Shown here: positions 24,933-33,829 of the stretch, piece after piece
Layout: every line of letters begins with the position of its first letter
Numbering within the stretch: the stretch's first letter is position 1
From: Herpetosiphonaceae bacterium
GTDB lineage: Bacteria; Chloroflexota; Chloroflexia; Chloroflexales; Herpetosiphonaceae
Assembly: GCA_026003835.1 (NCBI GenBank)
Contig: BPHZ01000001.1
Span: forward strand, 628,001-692,000
Direction: 5' to 3'
DNA: 64,000 nt
Made by a program: the position numbers and the translations under genes
Notes under the pieces: model-generated
Database searches by the model: none
Told to the model about the DNA's origin: nothing
Seen by the model: only the letters and a program-made list of their open reading frames with translations

Positions 24933-25688
24933 TTACATGTGCCAGCGGGGTGGTCGCTTCTCGATAAAGGCAGCCAACCCCTCGTGAGCATCGTGGGTTT
25001 GCATCAGTGTATCACAGTAGAGGCGATTGACTGTATGAAGAGCCTCCTCCAGCCTCAGGCCGAGCGTCTCCAACACTGCCCGTTTCGTCAGGCGCAAGGC
25101 AGAGGCGCTGTGTGCCTCCAGCGCCTGGATCAGTTCGGCGAGCGATGGATCTTCTTCCTCGGACAAGATCTTCTGCACCAGCCCAATGCGCGCCGCCTCT
25201 TCGATATCGATGGATCTGCCGGTGTAGAGCAGATCGAGCGCAACCTGACGGCCGACCAGTGGCGGAAGGAGGATAGCGGCGTAGGGCGCGAAGACCCCGA
25301 GCTTAATCTCAGGCAGGCCCAGTGTTGCGCCCCGCCGGGCAACGATGGTATCACATGCCAAGGCCAGTTCAAGCCCGCCGCCGAGGACATGACCATGGAC
25401 TAGGGCAACTGTCGGGGCAGGAAATGTAAACAGGGCACGAATGGCGTTGGTCACCGCATCGAGCATTGCCGGCACGCGCTCTGGCGTGTGATCCGCCACA
25501 TCAACTCCTGCCGAGAAACAGCGCCCCGCGCCGGTCAGGACAAGGACGCGCAGCGCGTCATCCGAGCGGAGTGCGGCAAGTGTATCGCAAAGCTCGTTGA
25601 GCGTGGCAATATCAAGGACGTTGAGCGGGGGCCGGTCGATGGTGAGGTATGCAGCCCGGCCTTGCCGCTCGATCTGGATAGTGGGCAT
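24933..25688 (-). CDS. Enoyl-CoA hydratase/isomerase family protein
   Basis: This 251-residue crotonase-fold protein has the signature TIDRPPLNVLDIATLNEL, the oxyanion-hole motifs AGRCFSAGVDVADH and HGHVLGGGLELALACD, and GLPEIKLGVFAPYAAI. The PPLNVLD start and the pattern around GVFAP resemble cyclohexa-1,5-dienecarbonyl-CoA hydratases, but a general enoyl-CoA hydratase role is equally possible. The family's second catalytic Glu is plausible at PEIKLG. It lies in a minus-strand run with hisC and the histidine kinase. Confidence 0.87.
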   Translation of the reverse strand: MPTIQIERQGRAAYLTIDRPPLNVLDIATLNELCDTLAALRSDDALRVLVLTGAGRCFSAGVDVADHTPERVPAMLDAVTNAIRALFTFPAPTVALVHGHVLGGGLELALACDTIVARRGATLGLPEIKLGVFAPYAAILLPPLVGRQVALDLLYTGRSIDIEEAARIGLVQKILSEEEDPSLAELIQALEAHSASALRLTKRAVLETLGLRLEEALHTVNRLYCDTLMQTHDAHEGLAAFIEKRPPRWHM

Positions 25689-25712
25689 AGCATTGCTCCC
25701 GGATGAATCCTG

Positions 25713-26789
25713 CTACTGCTGGATAACCTCGTCTAGGATGGCAAAGAAACGCTCGTGGACCTCATCATCGTGGGCAAACGATGCCCGGATGTAGCCGGGA
25801 ACACCCCATCCCGATAGGGGCGTGACGGCAAAGCCGCGCTCCAGGAGCGCCTGGCAGACGCGCATGTCGTCGCCGACCTTGCAAGCAACAAAGTTGGCAA
25901 CGCTTGGGATGGGATCGAGACCCATGGCCGCGAATCGGTTGGTGAACAGCTCTCTGCAGCGATGGGCATAGGCGCGGCTCCGGGCCACAAACTCATCGTC
26001 CTCAAGCGCTGCCGCAGCGGCGAGCTGTGCCAGGTAATTGACGTTGAAGACCGGACGCACCCGCTCAAGGTAGCTGACAACGTCGGGATGCGCAAAGGCG
26101 TAGCCGACACGCAGCCCAGCCAGCCCATAGATTTTGGAGAAGGTTCGCATAACCAAAAGGTTGCGCCGTCCACGCCGCAGCTCAGCCAGGGTATCGGGGA
26201 AGTCCGCTCGCTCGACAAACTCGACATAGGCCTCGTCGCTAACCACCAGGACGTGATCGGGAACACGCTCCAGAAGATCCGCCATCTCCTTGGCGCTGCT
26301 CATCGTGCCGGTGGGGTTGTTTGGGTTACAAACGTAGAGCAGGCGCGTCCGCTCGTCGATGGCTGCGGCCATGGCCGGCAGATCGTGGGTGAAGTCGGGG
26401 CGCAGCGGTACGCGAACGGCCTCTGCCTCCGCGACTCTGGCCCGCAGGTAGTACACAATAAATGACCCCAGGGCCATGATTGCCCGATCGCCGGGCCGTA
26501 GGAAGCCGCTGCTGAGCGTTGAAACCAGCTCATCGGAGCCATTCGAGACCAGTATCATTTCTTCCGGCATTTCAAACCGTCGCGCCAGCGCTTGTTTGAG
26601 CGCCCGCGCCGCTGCGTCCGGATAGCGATAGATCGACTCGGTGTGCTTCCTGATTGCCTCGATCGCTCGTGGTGCGGGGCCGAGGGGATTCTCATTCGAT
26701 GAGAGCTTAACCGTATCGGGCGGCTGGATGGCGGTGAGCTTCGGGGGCTTGTAGACGGGGAGCGCCAGGATACTATCTTTGAAGTGCAT
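25713..26789 (-). CDS. hisC: Histidinol-phosphate aminotransferase
   Basis: This is a 358-residue class I/II PLP aminotransferase. Typical HisC features are KLSSNENPLGPAPRAIEA, SNGSDELVSTL, YVCNPNNPTGTMSS, SDEAYVEFVE and the Schiff-base lysine in MRTFSKIYGLAGLRVGYA. It converts imidazole acetol phosphate to histidinol phosphate in histidine synthesis, and some homologues also act on aromatic amino acids. The start at 26789 has AAGGAG 7 nt upstream and lies 17 nt inside the end of the histidine kinase gene, so translation of the two is likely coupled. No other his genes are nearby. Confidence 0.9.
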   Translation of the reverse strand: MHFKDSILALPVYKPPKLTAIQPPDTVKLSSNENPLGPAPRAIEAIRKHTESIYRYPDAAARALKQALARRFEMPEEMILVSNGSDELVSTLSSGFLRPGDRAIMALGSFIVYYLRARVAEAEAVRVPLRPDFTHDLPAMAAAIDERTRLLYVCNPNNPTGTMSSAKEMADLLERVPDHVLVVSDEAYVEFVERADFPDTLAELRRGRRNLLVMRTFSKIYGLAGLRVGYAFAHPDVVSYLERVRPVFNVNYLAQLAAAAALEDDEFVARSRAYAHRCRELFTNRFAAMGLDPIPSVANFVACKVGDDMRVCQALLERGFAVTPLSGWGVPGYIRASFAHDDEVHERFFAILDEVIQQ

Positions 26790-29001
26790 AGCGGATCTCC
26801 TTGTCAGGCTTACTTGCAACCTGCTCCCTATCCTCCTGGCCCTGCTCGCTGGACGGCAGGGTAATAACAAACAGCGCGCCGCCGCCGGGAGCGTCCTCTA
26901 CCCAGATCCTTCCGCCGTGCAGCAGAACGATCTCGCGGCTGAGATACAGCCCAAGGCCGAGCCCTTCGCCGCCGGGCCCCTGGCGTTTTACGCCGGGAAC
27001 CCGGTAGTAGCGATTGAACAGGCGCTCACGATAGGCCGGCGGAACACCTGGCCCCTGGTCGGCAACCGCCAGATAAATCTCGCTATCCTGCTGTCGGAGC
27101 GTGATTGTCACTTGTGTGTTGCCCGGGCTGTAGCGGATGGCGTTTGACAAGAGATTGGTAATGACCTGTCGGATACGCAGGACATCGCAGCGGCAGATGA
27201 TGATTTCGTCGTCGCACTCAACGACGATGTGATGGGTCGGGGCAATGGTGCGAAACTGGATGGCGGCCATCTCGACGACCTGCCTTAGATTCACCTCCTC
27301 CCAGTGGAGCGTTAGCCGGCCGGCATCGAGACGCGAAAGGTCGAGCAGGTTATCGACGAGGCGGACCAGATGATCAACCTGCTGGGAGAGCACACGCACA
27401 CCTCGGATATCGCGCTCGTCAGCGCCGGTGCGCAGCTCGCGGCGGAGCAGCAGATCCGCATAACCTTTGATGGAGGCCAGCGGACTGCGCAGCTCATGCG
27501 CCGCCACGGCAAGGAATTCATCTTTGGCCTGCTCAAGCTGGCGTTGGATGGTGACATCGCGGAAGAGCACCACCCCGCCGTCTGCCTGGCCCTCCGGCGG
27601 TGCCATCGTCTCGCTGCGTAATGGGGCGCCGCTAAAGCTTAGCACAACCTCGCCACGTGGCTGGCGGACCAGCAGTCGGTAGTCGTGGAAGATCTCACCG
27701 CTGAGCGCCCGCGCGAGGGGCGACATCGACGGGTTGATGGGGATCCCATCAAGATCGTAGAGTCTGGCTTCGCTGCCATGCGCCGGCAATGAGCCGCGCG
27801 GCTGTAGCGCCGCGAGATCGATCATATGCGCGGCGGCCTCGTTCGCCAGCACCAGCCGGCCTTCGGCATCGCAGATCGCCACGCCATCGGCCATACTGTC
27901 GATAACTGTCGCCAGGCGGCGGCGCTCCCGCTGACTTTCTTCATACAGACGGGCGTTGGCGATGGCGATCCCAATCTGGCTGCCGATAGCCATCAGCGAG
28001 GGCCAGTCGAGACGGTTGCCGAACAGCTGCGGCTGTCCATAGAGCAATAGCGCACCGACGACAGTGCCGCCGGCGAGCAGCGGGATCACTGCACGAGTAA
28101 GCTCGCCGCTCTCAGCTTCGATGGTTCGATCCATTGGCTGCCCGTAGTAGGTCGCCTCTTCCAGTGGGCCGCCCTGAACCAGCGCGTGGTTCAACAGTGC
28201 CGTCTCGCTATCGGGCATACCCTGCTGTACAGCCAGGTCGAGCCGGGTGCCACCCGGCGCTACCAGCACAATGCCGCCCCCGCTGGCCCCTGAAACATTG
28301 ATCACCACCAGCAGCGATTGCAACAGGAGCTCTTGCAGATCGGAGGCAATCGAGATGGCGGTAACGACGGCATCGAACGCCGCGAGCCTGGTGCGCTGCA
28401 TCACAAGTTCGCTGTACATATGTGAGACGGTCAGGGCTGCAGCGAACCGATCGGCGAAGAGCTGGAGTGAAGCGATATCGTCCTCGGATAAGATGTGGGG
28501 CCTGGCGAAGATCTCGACGGCGCCGATAAGCTGTCCCTGATCATACATGCCGACCGCCAGCGTATCGAACTGCTCGGGCAAACACTGGCGTAATTTTCGA
28601 TAAAACGCCTCACGGCGACGGCCTAAATGACCGAAGGCTGCCCGATGTGCGTCGGCGCCCTCAATCAGACGGGGCTGCCCATCCGCCAGAACCTGTCCTA
28701 CTGGTCCTTCGCCGGCGCGAACCTGCATCCCTCGCAGGCTGGCGGCTCCCCCCGGAGGCAGATCGATGCCGGCGGCGTAGCTGATGTTTAACCGCCGCTG
28801 TGGTGCAGCCAGCCAGATCAGTATCACAGAGGCGCCCAACAGCTCCAGCAGGCCATGAGTCGTTTGAGCATATAAAGTCGCCGGATCGCGATCCGCGCGC
28901 AGCTCAGCACTCAGGCAGAAGAGCGCCTGTAACCGATCATACTGAACTTTTAGATGCTCAAGCTTGCTGCCTCTGCTCTTCTTGCTCATTGTAGCTGGCA
29001 T
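26773..29001 (-). CDS. Soluble sensor histidine kinase (GAF-GAF-PAS-HisKA-HATPase)
   Basis: This is a 742-residue kinase without membrane helices. Two GAF-like domains (about 25-190 and 200-350) and a PAS domain (about 360-490; VIDSMADGVAICDAEGRLVL) precede the HisKA box with the phospho-acceptor in AVAAHELRSPLASIKGYADL. The ATP-binding domain follows, with its N box NLLSNAIRYSP, G1 DQGPGVP and G2 GLGLGLYLS. The ATG at 29001 has GGGAG 7 nt upstream. No response regulator is adjacent, so it is an orphan kinase. It sits between an epimerase gene and hisC. Confidence 0.93.
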   Translation of the reverse strand: MPATMSKKSRGSKLEHLKVQYDRLQALFCLSAELRADRDPATLYAQTTHGLLELLGASVILIWLAAPQRRLNISYAAGIDLPPGGAASLRGMQVRAGEGPVGQVLADGQPRLIEGADAHRAAFGHLGRRREAFYRKLRQCLPEQFDTLAVGMYDQGQLIGAVEIFARPHILSEDDIASLQLFADRFAAALTVSHMYSELVMQRTRLAAFDAVVTAISIASDLQELLLQSLLVVINVSGASGGGIVLVAPGGTRLDLAVQQGMPDSETALLNHALVQGGPLEEATYYGQPMDRTIEAESGELTRAVIPLLAGGTVVGALLLYGQPQLFGNRLDWPSLMAIGSQIGIAIANARLYEESQRERRRLATVIDSMADGVAICDAEGRLVLANEAAAHMIDLAALQPRGSLPAHGSEARLYDLDGIPINPSMSPLARALSGEIFHDYRLLVRQPRGEVVLSFSGAPLRSETMAPPEGQADGGVVLFRDVTIQRQLEQAKDEFLAVAAHELRSPLASIKGYADLLLRRELRTGADERDIRGVRVLSQQVDHLVRLVDNLLDLSRLDAGRLTLHWEEVNLRQVVEMAAIQFRTIAPTHHIVVECDDEIIICRCDVLRIRQVITNLLSNAIRYSPGNTQVTITLRQQDSEIYLAVADQGPGVPPAYRERLFNRYYRVPGVKRQGPGGEGLGLGLYLSREIVLLHGGRIWVEDAPGGGALFVITLPSSEQGQEDREQVASKPDKEIRYALQR

Positions 29002-29033
29002 CGCCAATCTCCCGGCCGGCCTAGAGGAGGAAC

Positions 29034-30023
29034 TTACAGCTCGTTGGGGAGACTGTGGTACAGTCCCCTACGCTGTTTCCTGCTCTCCCACTCGATATTC
29101 CACGCCACGGCTCGCTTGATACCCTCTTCCAATGAGATCTGCGGGGTATAGCCAAGGAGTTGGCGCGCGCGTCCGATGTTGGCGATGTAGTGTGTGACTT
29201 CTCCGACGCGTTTAGATGGTTCGATCTTTATTTCCGGTGTTACGCCCAGAGCCTCACCAACAAGCTGTGCCATGCGGATCAGGGTATTGCCCTCTCCATA
29301 GGCCAGATTGATCGTCTGGTTGACGACTTCGCCCGAGAGCAGCCGGTAGATGCCCCGCACAACGCCCTCGACGCAGTCGTCAACATAGGTAAAGTCAAGC
29401 ACCTTTTCCCGGCCATAGATCGTGACCGGCTCCCCGGCGCTGATTTTCTTGATAAAGAGCGGTATGACGCGCTCCATCCGCTCCAGGTCGTTGTCATATC
29501 GCCCGTAAACATTGCTGAAGCGGAAGACCAGGTAGCGCAGTCCATAGCAGCGGGCATAGGAGTAGATCAACGCCTCGCCGCTGATCTTGCTGGCTGAATA
29601 TGGACTCTCTGTATACCCAAAATCCGCATGGGTCTCTTCGGTCAGGTAGCGCCGAATGTCGCCGTAGACCTCGCGCGATGAGCTGAAGATAATCGGGATT
29701 CCCCCATTCTGCCGCGCGTACTCTAGAACGTTATAGGTGATCGTGATGTTTTCCAGGGCACGATGGGGATGTTCGACAAGTTCATGGACCTTCGCATTGG
29801 CGGCAAGGTGGACGACAATATCGCAGGGCGGGTAGGGGACGCCGCCGATGCCGCCGGTAAAGTCATGATAGGGAGCTGCCAGATCCTGCAGCAGGTAGCG
29901 GAATGCGTCGGTCCAGGGATTGATTCGTTTGTCAACGCCGAAGACTTCGTGACCCTCCTCCAGCAGACGTAGCGCCAGATTCGTGCCGATCTGTCCGCTC
30001 GATCCTGTGATCAGTATTCGCAT
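29034..30023 (-). CDS. NAD-dependent epimerase/dehydratase
   Basis: This 329-residue extended SDR protein has the dinucleotide motif ITGSSGQIGTNLALRLL, the serine region FSSSREVYGD and the catalytic tyrosine-lysine pair in ESPYSASKISGE. The pattern is that of nucleotide-sugar 4-epimerases and dehydratases acting on UDP- or GDP-sugars; the exact substrate is not readable. The start at 30023 has AAGGAA upstream. It is 32 nt upstream of the histidine kinase gene in the same direction. Confidence 0.85.
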   Translation of the reverse strand: MRILITGSSGQIGTNLALRLLEEGHEVFGVDKRINPWTDAFRYLLQDLAAPYHDFTGGIGGVPYPPCDIVVHLAANAKVHELVEHPHRALENITITYNVLEYARQNGGIPIIFSSSREVYGDIRRYLTEETHADFGYTESPYSASKISGEALIYSYARCYGLRYLVFRFSNVYGRYDNDLERMERVIPLFIKKISAGEPVTIYGREKVLDFTYVDDCVEGVVRGIYRLLSGEVVNQTINLAYGEGNTLIRMAQLVGEALGVTPEIKIEPSKRVGEVTHYIANIGRARQLLGYTPQISLEEGIKRAVAWNIEWESRKQRRGLYHSLPNEL

Positions 30024-30152
30024 TCCGATCGTTTCCTTTATTGGTTGGGCCGGGTAAGATCCCTTTGTGTAGCAGCCATTATAGCACATGGCGGCGGCGG
30101 CATCTGCATTTCTTGCATGTACATATAGATGATCTCAGGCGCCTATTGTAGC

Positions 30153-30989
30153 TTATAGGAAGGTCCCCAGCCAGCCGGCGGCAAGCAGCGCCATGGCGGC
30201 GGCGACGAGACGCCAGGTGAGCAGCCAGGAGGCCGGACCTGGGCGGTGATAGCAGCGTACAGTGGACATCAAGACGAGGCTGAACGCTGCTGTGGCGGCA
30301 AACAGTAGGAGCGATTGTCTGCTGCCCGAGCTGCCGGTGAGCACTGCAAGCAGAATTGTGAGGGTAGCGGCCACGGCCATAGCTGCTGGGGCGAAGCGCC
30401 TTCCGATGCGCTGCGCCAGCCCTCTGATGCCCTGAGCGGTATCGCTTTCGATATCGCCCAGCGACTGGGCCAGGTTGAGGGTGACGCTGGCGGGCAGGAC
30501 GATCAGCCAGACATAGCCAAGGGCCGGCACCCAGCGCTCCAGCGCCGCAAAGGGCCAGAGCACCAGCAGCGAGAAGCCAAGCGCGTATGGTAGCCAGCTC
30601 AAGGTTGTGCCCTTGAGCTGGTAGTTATAGATCAGACCGGCGGCGGTGCCGAGCACTGCAAACAACAGCCCAATTGGACCGAAGCTGAGCCCGAGCAGCA
30701 GCGAACCCAGCCCCGCAAGGGCTGCGGCTATGCGCGCGTACTCAGGCCGCGCCTGACCGCTGACCAGCGGCTTGCCCGGCTTGGAGAGCCGATCGATCGG
30801 CAGGTCGTGAAGTTCATTAGTGATACCAACACAAACCTGAGAGAGGAGCACAACGCCGATCAGTCGCAGGAGTGCGCCCGCTGGCGGCATGCCTCCCGCT
30901 GCAAGCAGCGCCAGGATCGCCGTGGTCAACACGACCATGCCGACCGCGAAAGGGTGGATGAGGGCGATATAGGCCCAAACAGAGCGCAT
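30153..30989 (-). CDS. UbiA-family prenyltransferase
   Basis: This 278-residue polytopic membrane enzyme has about eight or nine helices. The first Asp-rich site reads NELHDLPIDRLSKPGKPLVSG and the second QSLGDIESDTAQGIRGLA. Together they bind the prenyl diphosphate and magnesium. Targets in this family include quinones, chlorophylls and geranylgeranyl lipids, and the sequence does not decide between them. The start is uncertain: ATG 30989 is nearest to family alignments, while an upstream in-frame ATG at 31025 lies inside the hairpin 31003-31035. Confidence 0.85.
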   Translation of the reverse strand: MRSVWAYIALIHPFAVGMVVLTTAILALLAAGGMPPAGALLRLIGVVLLSQVCVGITNELHDLPIDRLSKPGKPLVSGQARPEYARIAAALAGLGSLLLGLSFGPIGLLFAVLGTAAGLIYNYQLKGTTLSWLPYALGFSLLVLWPFAALERWVPALGYVWLIVLPASVTLNLAQSLGDIESDTAQGIRGLAQRIGRRFAPAAMAVAATLTILLAVLTGSSGSRQSLLLFAATAAFSLVLMSTVRCYHRPGPASWLLTWRLVAAAMALLAAGWLGTFL

Positions 30990-31002
30990 CAGCCCACCAC
31001 GA

Positions 31003-31035
31003 CCGCAGGGGCATGACAGCAGCATGCCCCTGCGG
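31003..31035. other. 13-bp perfect hairpin between lpdA and ubiA-like gene
   Basis: CCGCAGGGGCATG (31003-31015) and CATGCCCCTGCGG (31023-31035) form a perfect 13-bp stem with a 7-nt loop, 12 nt past the lpdA stop. There is no U run. The stem contains an alternative start codon of the downstream gene, so it could terminate transcription or affect translation. Confidence 0.5.
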
Positions 31036-31046
31036 CAATACTCTCC

Positions 31047-32441
31047 CTAAATGTGAATCGTCCCGCCGACAAGGCCGTGGACCGCCTCATGGATAGCTTC
31101 GTAGAGCGTTGGGTGGGCATGAATCGTATGTACCAGCGACTCGGCGGTCGCCTCGTGGGAGAGGGCTACTCCCCCTTCGGCAATGAGTTCGGTGACGTGT
31201 GGGCCAATCATGTGGACACCAAGAAGCTGGCCGTACTTGGCGTCGGCGACAAGCTTGATGAAGCCGTTGCGCTCGCCGGCGATGTTGGCCCTGCCATTGG
31301 CAGAGAAGGGGAATTTGCTGGTCTTGACCTCATAGCCGCGCTCGCGTGCTCTGGCCTCGGTCAGCCCAATGCTGGCGATCTCCGGATAACAGTAGGTACA
31401 GCCCGGCACCAGGTCATAGTTGATCGGGTGAACATCGAGGCCTGCCATATGCTCGACGGCCAAAATGCCTTCGGCGCTGGCGACATGGGCCAGCAGCGGC
31501 GAGGGCACAACATCGCCGATCGCATAGATGCCCTCGACGTTAGTACGCATATACTGGTCCACGACGATGAAGCCGCGCTGATCGAGATTGACGCCCAGCT
31601 CTTCGAGGCCGATACCCTTTGAGAGCGGCTCGCGGCCTACACCCAGCAGCAGCTTCTCGAACTCCAGCGTCTGCTCCTTGCCATCCTTGTCGGTCAGCCG
31701 CACGACGATGCCGCCGTCGGTTCGCTCGGTGCCGTTTACCTTCGCGCCAGTGAAGCTCTTGATACCACGCCGGTTGAAGGCCTTCTCTAGTTCGGCGCTG
31801 ATCTCCTCGTCTTCGATGGGAACCAGGCGCGGCAGCGCTTCGATGACCGTCACCTCGGAGCCGAAGGAGCGATACATCGAGGCGAACTCCACGCCTACAG
31901 CGCCGGCGCCGATGACGCCGAAGGTCTTTGGCACCTCTTTCAGCTCCAGCGCGCCGTTCGATGAGAGGATGCGTTCTTCGTCGATCTGAATGCCTGGCAG
32001 CGACTTGGGCTTCGAGCCGGTGGCAATGAGAATATTCTTGGTCTCGACGGTCTGCTCGCCCTCGGGGCCGCTGACGCTGACACGGCCACGGCCTGCGACC
32101 TTTCCGGTACCGCGCAGGACGTCGATCTTGTTCTTGCGCATCAGGAACTCGACGCCCTTGCGCTGGCCTTCCACGACTTTCTGCTTGTGGCCCATGGCGC
32201 CTTTGATATCGAATGTGACGTCATCTATAACGACGCCGAAGCGCTTGCCATCGCGGGCCTGGTCAAGGAGTTCGGCGCTATGGAGTAGTGCCTTGGTGGG
32301 AATACAGCCAACGTTCAAGCAGACGCCGCCGAGCCACTCGCGCTCGACGATCGCCGTCTTCATGCCCAGCTGTGAGGCGCGGATGGCCGCCACATAGCCA
32401 CCAGGCCCAGCTCCTATTACCACAAGATCGTATTGTGCCAT
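31047..32441 (-). CDS. lpdA: Dihydrolipoyl dehydrogenase
   Basis: This is a 464-residue flavoprotein of normal E3 length. It has the FAD motif VIGAGPGGYVAAI, the redox disulfide in GGVCLNVGCIPTKAL, the NAD-binding motif GVIGAGAVGVEFASM, the second FAD motif IYAIGDV, and the interface His-Glu in HAHPTLYEAIHE. It re-oxidises dihydrolipoamide in 2-oxoacid dehydrogenase complexes or the glycine cleavage system. No E1 or E2 gene is in the window, so its partner complex is encoded elsewhere. It is divergent from the next epimerase gene. Confidence 0.97.
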   Translation of the reverse strand: MAQYDLVVIGAGPGGYVAAIRASQLGMKTAIVEREWLGGVCLNVGCIPTKALLHSAELLDQARDGKRFGVVIDDVTFDIKGAMGHKQKVVEGQRKGVEFLMRKNKIDVLRGTGKVAGRGRVSVSGPEGEQTVETKNILIATGSKPKSLPGIQIDEERILSSNGALELKEVPKTFGVIGAGAVGVEFASMYRSFGSEVTVIEALPRLVPIEDEEISAELEKAFNRRGIKSFTGAKVNGTERTDGGIVVRLTDKDGKEQTLEFEKLLLGVGREPLSKGIGLEELGVNLDQRGFIVVDQYMRTNVEGIYAIGDVVPSPLLAHVASAEGILAVEHMAGLDVHPINYDLVPGCTYCYPEIASIGLTEARARERGYEVKTSKFPFSANGRANIAGERNGFIKLVADAKYGQLLGVHMIGPHVTELIAEGGVALSHEATAESLVHTIHAHPTLYEAIHEAVHGLVGGTIHI

Positions 32442-32501
32442 TGATGTGCTCCTTTTGTTCTAAGAATCTCTCATCATGATAGCACAAACCATACATATCT
32501 G

Positions 32502-32530
32502 TTGCCCTTCTTCGACGCCCATGGTATAAT
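32502..32530 (+). promoter_or_regulatory. Sigma-70 promoter upstream of the epimerase gene
   Basis: TTGCCC (32502-32507) and a perfect TATAAT (32525-32530) are 17 bp apart on the plus strand. The predicted leader is about 120 nt, with GGAGG before the ATG. Confidence 0.65.
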
Positions 32531-32656
32531 TTCCCCTCGAATTTGTGAAGTGAATAACATAGCAGCTCCTGTGTTGTTTGTCGTCTGTGGAGTTTCATAG
32601 GTTGATCCGCTCTTCGACAAACGCTCATACCCTTAGACCTGGAGGTTCGACATACC

Positions 32657-33700
32657 ATGGCTCAACGTTATCTCATTACGGGCGGCGCCGGGTTCCTGGG
32701 GATCAATCTGGTCCGCTACCTGCTTGACCGGGGGCATGAGGTTGTCTCGCTGGATATTGCCGAGTTCGATTACCCTGATGTCAAGGATCGTATTAAGGCG
32801 ATCAAGGGTGACATCCGCGACCGTAAGGTGGTGGACGAGGCAATGCAGGGTGTCGATATCGTCGTCCATTGCGCTGCGGCCCTGCCGCTCTACAAACGGG
32901 AGGATATCTTCTCTACCGATATCTTTGGAACCCACAATGTGCTCGACTCTGCCCATCAGCACGGCGTCGAGCGTGTCATTCACGTCTCGACGACCGCCGT
33001 GTACGGTATTCCCGATCACCACCCGCTCGTCGAGACGGATAGGCTGGATGGCGTTGGCCCCTATGGTCAGGCGAAGGTTAAGGCTGAGGAGGTTTGTTTG
33101 GAGTATCGGGCCAAGGGTATGTGCATCCCTATCCTGCGCCCGAAGTCGTTCATCGGTCCGGAGCGCTTGGGTATCTTTGCACTGCTCTACGATTGGGCTA
33201 AGGATGGCAAGAATTTCCCGCTTCCCGGCAATGGCAAGAACCGCTATCAGCTCCTCGATGTTGAAGATCTGTGCGATGCTATTTACCTGTGCGCCACGCT
33301 CCCCAAGGAGGTCGTCAACGATACGTTCAATATCGGCGCTAAGGAGTTCGGCACGATCAAAGAGGATTTCCAGGCAGTGCTGGACGCCGCGGGCCACGGC
33401 AAGCGTGTGATCACCTTCCCCGCCGCGCCGATGACCGCCGCGCTCAAGATTTTAGAGCTGCTGCGCCTCTCGCCCGTCTATAAGTGGGCCTACGGGACGA
33501 TCACGACCGACTCGTTTGTATCTATTGAGAAGGCTGAGCGCGTGCTTGGCTTCAAGCCGAAGTATTCAAATAAAGATGCGCTGCTGCGGAACTATCGCTG
33601 GTATCTGGATAACCTGCCTAAGTTTCAGAAGGCTTCCGGTGTTTCGCATCGCGTGCCCTGGAGCCAGGGTATCCTGAAGCTGGCAAAAGCGTTCTTCTAA
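32657..33700 (+). CDS. NAD-dependent epimerase/dehydratase, extended SDR
   Basis: This 347-residue SDR protein has the nucleotide motif ITGGAGFLGINLVRYLL, DIVVHCAAALPL, the serine in VSTTAVYG and the catalytic YGQAKVKAE. RPKSFIGPERLG and the DVEDLCDAIYL stretch match sugar-nucleotide or sterol-type epimerases. The C-terminus is longer than in simple epimerases and ends in a Pro/Trp-containing basic region. The substrate is not known. It is transcribed alone, with its own promoter and an intergenic repeat following it. Confidence 0.85.
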   Translation: MAQRYLITGGAGFLGINLVRYLLDRGHEVVSLDIAEFDYPDVKDRIKAIKGDIRDRKVVDEAMQGVDIVVHCAAALPLYKREDIFSTDIFGTHNVLDSAHQHGVERVIHVSTTAVYGIPDHHPLVETDRLDGVGPYGQAKVKAEEVCLEYRAKGMCIPILRPKSFIGPERLGIFALLYDWAKDGKNFPLPGNGKNRYQLLDVEDLCDAIYLCATLPKEVVNDTFNIGAKEFGTIKEDFQAVLDAAGHGKRVITFPAAPMTAALKILELLRLSPVYKWAYGTITTDSFVSIEKAERVLGFKPKYSNKDALLRNYRWYLDNLPKFQKASGVSHRVPWSQGILKLAKAFF

Positions 33701-33761
33701 AGCAGCCTTGCCGCGCAGATACACAGCATACGGTGATTGATAGGTTTATTACGGCAGCGTC

Positions 33762-33812
33762 GAGACACGGAGAAAAGGAGCTTCTCCGTGTCTCCGCGTC
33801 TTTGTGGTCCAT
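33762..33812 (+). repeat. Hairpin repeat of the 'CTCCGTGTCTCCGCGTC' type
   Basis: GAGACACGGAGAA (33762-33774) pairs perfectly with TTCTCCGTGTCTC (33782-33794), followed by CGCGTCTTTGTGGTCC. This phrase is, as I recall, a common intergenic repeat in many bacteria, including Chloroflexota. Only one copy is seen in the window. It could also end transcription of the epimerase gene. Confidence 0.5.
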
Positions 33813-33829
33813 GTTCAGTGAGTACACAG

